A stretch of DNA of 59,749 nt from the IMG/VR virus record IMGVR_UViG_3300021961_000103, positions 1 through 59,749 of that record; one strand, given 5' to 3'. This DNA is from a virus. The notes below the pieces were generated by a model that was not told the DNA's origin, searched no databases, and saw only the letters and a program-made list of their open reading frames with translations. A program made the translations under genes and the position numbers. Below, in pieces: positions 56,033-59,749 of this stretch (the first letter of the stretch is position 1; every line of letters starts with the position of its first letter).

Positions 56033-56812
56033 ATGGCCACAAAATATCTAAACAACAGAGACATGCTCAAGCAAATACACCTGAGCAAGGCCACTTACAG
56101 CGAATATCTGTCCGAAGAGTACAGGAACTATGACATCATCGTGCCATCCATAGACAAGATCAACATACGATCGGTTGCACAGGGCAAGAGAGAACGGGCT
56201 AAAAGATTAGAACGTGAGACCGGTGAGAAACATGATCCAAAGAAGATAGAAAAGTCAGATATCGTGTTCCGAGTGATGACATTCGACCATGTGCCCAACT
56301 CCAAACGCAAGGTGAATCCCAAGAACATAGCAGAATCCAAGGCCAAGGTGAACTTTCCACCCTATCAGCACTGGAAATACGACGACAAGGAAAAATTGGT
56401 CTGCGTGGGCAAATCGCACTGGAAGGGCGGACTGTCCAATGGACACTTCTCTCCTGATCATGGCAAGATGACCAACACTCTGGCCAAGATGTTCATACTG
56501 TTGACACAGAGGTACGGAACCAGAGGCAACTGGCGTGGTTACACATACAATGACGAGATGCAGGGCCAAGCACTCATGCAACTCAGCCAGATCGGATTGC
56601 AGTTCGATGAATCCAAGTCAGACAATCCATTTGCTTATTACACAGCGGCCATAACAAACTCTTTCACAAGGATCTTGAATGTGGAGAAGAAAAATCAATC
56701 TCTCAGAGACGACATCCTGCAAGAGAATGGCATGATGCCTTCTCATACCAGACAGATAGAATGGGAAATCCAACAGAAAGCGGAAAGAGATTTATCGGAC
56801 AAAGACAGCTAA
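56033..56812 (+). CDS. gp55: Late-transcription sigma factor gp55
   Basis: A 259-residue protein. The core matches cyanophage gp55: 'GNWRGYTYNDEMQGQALMQL', 'FDESKSDNPFAYYTAAITNS', 'FTRILNVEKKNQSLRDDIL'. These regions resemble sigma region 2 and bind RNA polymerase and the late -10 box. It is longer than T4 gp55 (185 residues), with ~70 extra N-terminal charged residues. No ribosome site is obvious. gp55 would direct RNA polymerase, perhaps with the phage omega-like protein, to the TAAATA boxes on the minus strand. Confidence 0.88.
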   Translation: MATKYLNNRDMLKQIHLSKATYSEYLSEEYRNYDIIVPSIDKINIRSVAQGKRERAKRLERETGEKHDPKKIEKSDIVFRVMTFDHVPNSKRKVNPKNIAESKAKVNFPPYQHWKYDDKEKLVCVGKSHWKGGLSNGHFSPDHGKMTNTLAKMFILLTQRYGTRGNWRGYTYNDEMQGQALMQLSQIGLQFDESKSDNPFAYYTAAITNSFTRILNVEKKNQSLRDDILQENGMMPSHTRQIEWEIQQKAERDLSDKDS

Positions 56813-56821
56813 GGAGTCAAC

Positions 56822-57790
56822 ATGGCCTCTCGATTCTCGTGTGATTACGGCCTTTACTGGATACCTGGCGCGGGCGGAAACTTTTTAGCAGGACTGCTGT
56901 TTCCTGATAGGATCAAACAAAAGTCCAGCAACGAGTTCAACACAGATCATAATTTCTGGGCATCATTTGATCGGTTCGACTTGTCGGTAGAGGGCCTTGA
57001 CAGTTTCATAAAGAACAATCCATCCTATTACCCTATTTTGGGATTCCATTCCCTGCCACTGGACCACATAATCTCCAACAGGCTGTCACAGTACATCGGC
57101 AAAAAACATTTTTTCGTTGTGGACTGCAATCCATCGGACGTTGAATTCTGCCTGGCCTTGAATTTCGCTAAAAAATGGGTGTATGCGGCCTTGAAGGATC
57201 GCCATTTCGCATTCGAAACCATCGCCTCGCTTGCCACAAATTGGAGTTGGAGCGAATCATCCATGGAACGCAACTACGAAAGATGGAAATCTCTGTTCGA
57301 CGAGTCGGAGGACCTGGAGCGTGAGGTATTGGGTCACTACCTGAATCAGTACTTTCCCGGTTGGAGCAGTGAAGATCATTGGGGCAAGGGATTCCAATAT
57401 CCCGTCACCAACGGGCATCTGTTGTACGTCGCGAGGTGTGTGCGGGAAGGCGTAGTGAGGCCCGACAAAGATCATTTCATCAAAACAATAAAGGAAGAAT
57501 TCAACATCCACCCCCATTTCCAAGCATACAGTACCGACAACATAAAGATAGACGATGATGGGTTGGATTTGACTGTGGTAAGGATGCCATACTCCGAAAT
57601 ATTTTTCCAAGCAAATTTTCCCTACAATTTCATCAAGCATGTCAAAAATTTTGATCCCGAAGTGATCAAGGCTTACAGCCTCAAGAACTTAGAATTGGTC
57701 GAGAGTTTCGTAAAGAATTTATACATATCCAAAGGTTTCAGAAATTACCTGGACCGAGCAAGAAATCATTTAACCAATACCACCAATTAA
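56822..57790 (+). CDS. Unknown protein between gp55 and gp47, possible sulfotransferase-like fold
   Basis: A 322-residue protein with a strong ribosome site (AAGGAG). 'DYGLYWIPGAGGNFLAGLLF' near the N-terminus looks like a phosphate-binding loop of the sulfotransferase type (PxxGGxFL), but no second PAPS-binding motif is clear. 'NFWASFDRFDLSVEGLD' and 'FPYNFIKHVKNFDPEVI' are not recognised. The gene is co-transcribed with gp55 and gp47, in a region devoted to transcription and recombination. Function unknown. Confidence 0.85.
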   Translation: MASRFSCDYGLYWIPGAGGNFLAGLLFPDRIKQKSSNEFNTDHNFWASFDRFDLSVEGLDSFIKNNPSYYPILGFHSLPLDHIISNRLSQYIGKKHFFVVDCNPSDVEFCLALNFAKKWVYAALKDRHFAFETIASLATNWSWSESSMERNYERWKSLFDESEDLEREVLGHYLNQYFPGWSSEDHWGKGFQYPVTNGHLLYVARCVREGVVRPDKDHFIKTIKEEFNIHPHFQAYSTDNIKIDDDGLDLTVVRMPYSEIFFQANFPYNFIKHVKNFDPEVIKAYSLKNLELVESFVKNLYISKGFRNYLDRARNHLTNTTN

Positions 57791-57829
57791 GATAGACAAA
57801 CAAATTTTTTTGTAGTAAACTTATTCATA

Positions 57830-58840
57830 ATGCAAACATTTAAACGTGCGGCGGTGTTTGGAGACATACACTTTGGCAACAAAGGAAACTCCAGACAGTT
57901 CAATGAAGACTGCGACAGATATGTGGATTGGTTCATCCAACACGCACAGCAACAAGGTTGCGAAACCTGTATCTTTTTGGGCGACTGGCATCATCAGAGG
58001 GCGACCATCAACATCACCACACTGCAACACTCATTAAAAAATTTAGAAAAGATCGCGAGTTCCTTCGAAAAAAATTATTTCATTGTGGGCAATCATGATT
58101 TGTACTACAAGGATTCACGTTCAGTGAATTCGATCGAATTCGCCAAACACATCAAAAATTTGAAACTAATTCTGGAACCATTCCACACAGAGGATTGTGC
58201 GTTTATCCCGTGGCTGGTGTCAGAGGAATGGAAGCAACTCAAGGACATGCCCGCCAAACCGTACGTTTTCGGACACTTTGAGTTGCCACACTTCCTTATG
58301 AACGCAATGGTCTCCATGCCCGACACAAACGAGCTCACTGCAGATGACTTGAATCATCATGGCTATGTTTTCTCGGGTCACTTCCACAAGCGACAGATGA
58401 AGGGCAACATCCATTACATAGGCAATGCTTTTCCGCACAACTATTCAGACGCCAACGATTTCAGGCGTGGTTACATGGAATTGGAACATGGAGGCGATCC
58501 TCGATATCACGACTGGCCGGACATGCCTGTTTACCAAACTTTAAAATTAAGTGAAATACTGCACAACGCATCTGTTTTAAAAAAACGAGCATATGTGCGT
58601 GTGGACATAGACACAGAAATAACCTACGAAGAATCCAACTTCATCAAAGACACATTCAGCAGTCAATACAAACTGCGTGAGATGACGTTCATCCAGCAGA
58701 GAGACATCACACAATACGACTCCACAGATTTGACACAATCATTCGAATCCATAGATGAAATCGTGCATTCACAACTGATGGCAGTGGATTCGGAACACTA
58801 TGATCGCAACTTGTTATTGGAAATTTATAAGAATCTATGA
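57830..58840 (+). CDS. gp47: Recombination endonuclease subunit gp47 (SbcD/Mre11-like)
   Basis: A 336-residue protein, the T4 length (339). Metallophosphoesterase motifs in order: 'FGDIHFG' (D12, H14), 'FLGDWHHQR', 'IVGNHDLYYKD', 'GHFHKRQ'. With gp46 it forms the nuclease-ATPase that resects DNA ends for recombination-dependent replication. No good ribosome site is seen in the 39-nt gap before it. Its stop overlaps the gp46 start (ATGA). Confidence 0.95.
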   Translation: MQTFKRAAVFGDIHFGNKGNSRQFNEDCDRYVDWFIQHAQQQGCETCIFLGDWHHQRATINITTLQHSLKNLEKIASSFEKNYFIVGNHDLYYKDSRSVNSIEFAKHIKNLKLILEPFHTEDCAFIPWLVSEEWKQLKDMPAKPYVFGHFELPHFLMNAMVSMPDTNELTADDLNHHGYVFSGHFHKRQMKGNIHYIGNAFPHNYSDANDFRRGYMELEHGGDPRYHDWPDMPVYQTLKLSEILHNASVLKKRAYVRVDIDTEITYEESNFIKDTFSSQYKLREMTFIQQRDITQYDSTDLTQSFESIDEIVHSQLMAVDSEHYDRNLLLEIYKNL

Positions 58841-59749
58841 TCAAATTTAAAACACTCACAGTAAAAAACTTTATGTCGGTGGGCAATGTCACACAGGCCA
58901 TCAACTTCGAGGGACAGGATTTGACACTGGTGTTGGGACAAAACATCGACTTGGGTGGTGATGATGCGGGATCAAGGAACGGCACAGGAAAAACTACTAT
59001 TCTAAATGCACTGTCGTTCGCACTGTTCGGTGATGCACTCACTAATATAAAAAGAGATAATCTTGTCAACAAAACCAATGAACGTGGTATGGTGGTTTCC
59101 TGTGAGTTTGAGATAGATGGCAAAAAATACAAGATAGAGCGTGGCAGAAAACCTGCCATCATAAAATTTTATGTGGATGGTGAAGAAGAAGCATCAGACG
59201 AAGCACAAGGTGATTCTCGCGAAACACAAAAAGACATCACAAAGATATTGGGCATGTCACATATTATGTTTCAAAACATTGTGGCACTGCACACATACGC
59301 TCCGCCATTTTTTGGGTTGAAGGCTAACGAACAAAAAGACATCATAGAACAGCTGTTGGGTATTACTGTGTTGTCAGAAAAAGCAGAAGTGCTCAAAGAA
59401 GAAATCAAAGAAACCAAAGAAGTCATCAAAGAAGAAGAAATTAGATTGGATGAAATTCAACGCAACAATGAAAAAATACAATCATCGATCGACGCACTGG
59501 AAACACGTCAGCGTGGCTGGAAAGCACAGCAGAAGGAAGACATAGAGAAACTCACCCTATCATTGGAAGAACTGATGAAAGTTGACATCAAGGATGAAAT
59601 CGAACGACATAAAAAATTAGACGCATACAATGAAAATTATGAAAAGAAACGCACTTGGGAGCGTGAACTTGCCACCGTGCAAACTGCTGTCAAACAGTCA
59701 ACCAAACAGTTAACAGAAATACTGGATTCAATCGAAAAAACTCAAAACA
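58837..59749 (+). CDS. gp46: Recombination endonuclease ATPase gp46 (SbcC/Rad50-like), N-terminal part
   Basis: The frame runs from ATG 58837, overlapping the gp47 stop by 3 bases, to the end of the window, so ~304 residues are visible. 'LTVKNFMSVGNVTQAINF' opens a Rad50-type head, the Walker A is 'GSRNGTGKTT' (residues 45-54), and 'FQNIVALHTYAPPFFGL' precedes a Glu/Lys-rich coiled coil. It works with gp47 on DNA ends. The rest, including Walker B, lies outside. Confidence 0.95.
   Translation, partial: MIKFKTLTVKNFMSVGNVTQAINFEGQDLTLVLGQNIDLGGDDAGSRNGTGKTTILNALSFALFGDALTNIKRDNLVNKTNERGMVVSCEFEIDGKKYKIERGRKPAIIKFYVDGEEEASDEAQGDSRETQKDITKILGMSHIMFQNIVALHTYAPPFFGLKANEQKDIIEQLLGITVLSEKAEVLKEEIKETKEVIKEEEIRLDEIQRNNEKIQSSIDALETRQRGWKAQQKEDIEKLTLSLEELMKVDIKDEIERHKKLDAYNENYEKKRTWERELATVQTAVKQSTKQLTEILDSIEKTQN

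Noticed and set aside
57791-57829. Possible terminator hairpin (ACAAA...TTTGT with a T run)
   Set aside because: The stem is five A/T pairs only and the T run belongs to the loop; gp47 has to be transcribed through it.
1-59749. tRNA genes, CRISPR arrays, insertion sequences, integrase or attachment sites
   Set aside because: Intergenic gaps are all under ~65 nt, no repeat-spacer pattern or transposase is present, and gene content is that of a lytic T4-like phage and not a prophage.

Overview
The window is part of the genome of a marine T4-like myovirus. It carries the T4/cyanophage-type core: baseplate genes gp53, gp5, gp25 and gp6, a PAAR spike tip, the late sigma factor gp55, and the recombination nuclease pair gp47/gp46. 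The tail-fibre and structural proteins have the low-complexity, Ser/Thr/Gly-rich 'MAYTINKTDG' and 'GDGST' style I associate with T4-like cyanophages and pelagiphages. The DNA is AT-rich, tightly packed, and has no tRNA or integrase. The host cannot be fixed from the sequence; a marine alphaproteobacterium or picocyanobacterium fits.

Layout. (i) 1-2881, plus strand: the end of a MoxR-like AAA ATPase, a metallopeptidase/VWA protein, two conserved small phage proteins, and a protein that closely resembles the RNA polymerase omega subunit. (ii) 2869-28175, minus strand: about 25 kb of tightly overlapping accessory genes. They include ten radical SAM systems (one split in two), three 2OG-Fe(II) oxygenases, an amidinotransferase, a PLP aminotransferase-like protein, a divergent nitroreductase, a methyltransferase-like protein with N-terminal repeats, an SGNH hydrolase and five glycosyltransferase-like proteins. 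(iii) 28213-33444, minus: fibre and other virion proteins, including two paralogous fibres. (iv) 33478-46263, minus: one 4261-residue virion protein. (v) 46263-55957, minus: the baseplate block. (vi) 56033-59749, plus: gp55, an unknown gene, gp47 and the start of gp46.

How it works together. The accessory block lies directly downstream of the fibre genes on the same strand, with almost no intergenic DNA, so it can be read through late in infection. It also has its own host-type promoters in front of 28175 and 16760, and a T4-late-type box in front of 17392. The enzyme mix (sugar transfer, radical C-H chemistry, hydroxylation, amidino and amino transfer, methyl transfer, ester hydrolysis) looks like a biosynthetic or decoration pathway. 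My best inference is that it builds or modifies a glycan or peptide on the virion fibres or host surface; the substrate is not visible in the sequence.

Regulation. Six minus-strand starts have an (N)(A/T/C)TAAATA box only 5-8 nt before the ATG, and both host-type promoters inside the accessory block also place +1 at or next to the ATG. Many transcripts may therefore be leaderless or nearly so, whereas several plus-strand genes have ordinary Shine-Dalgarno leaders.
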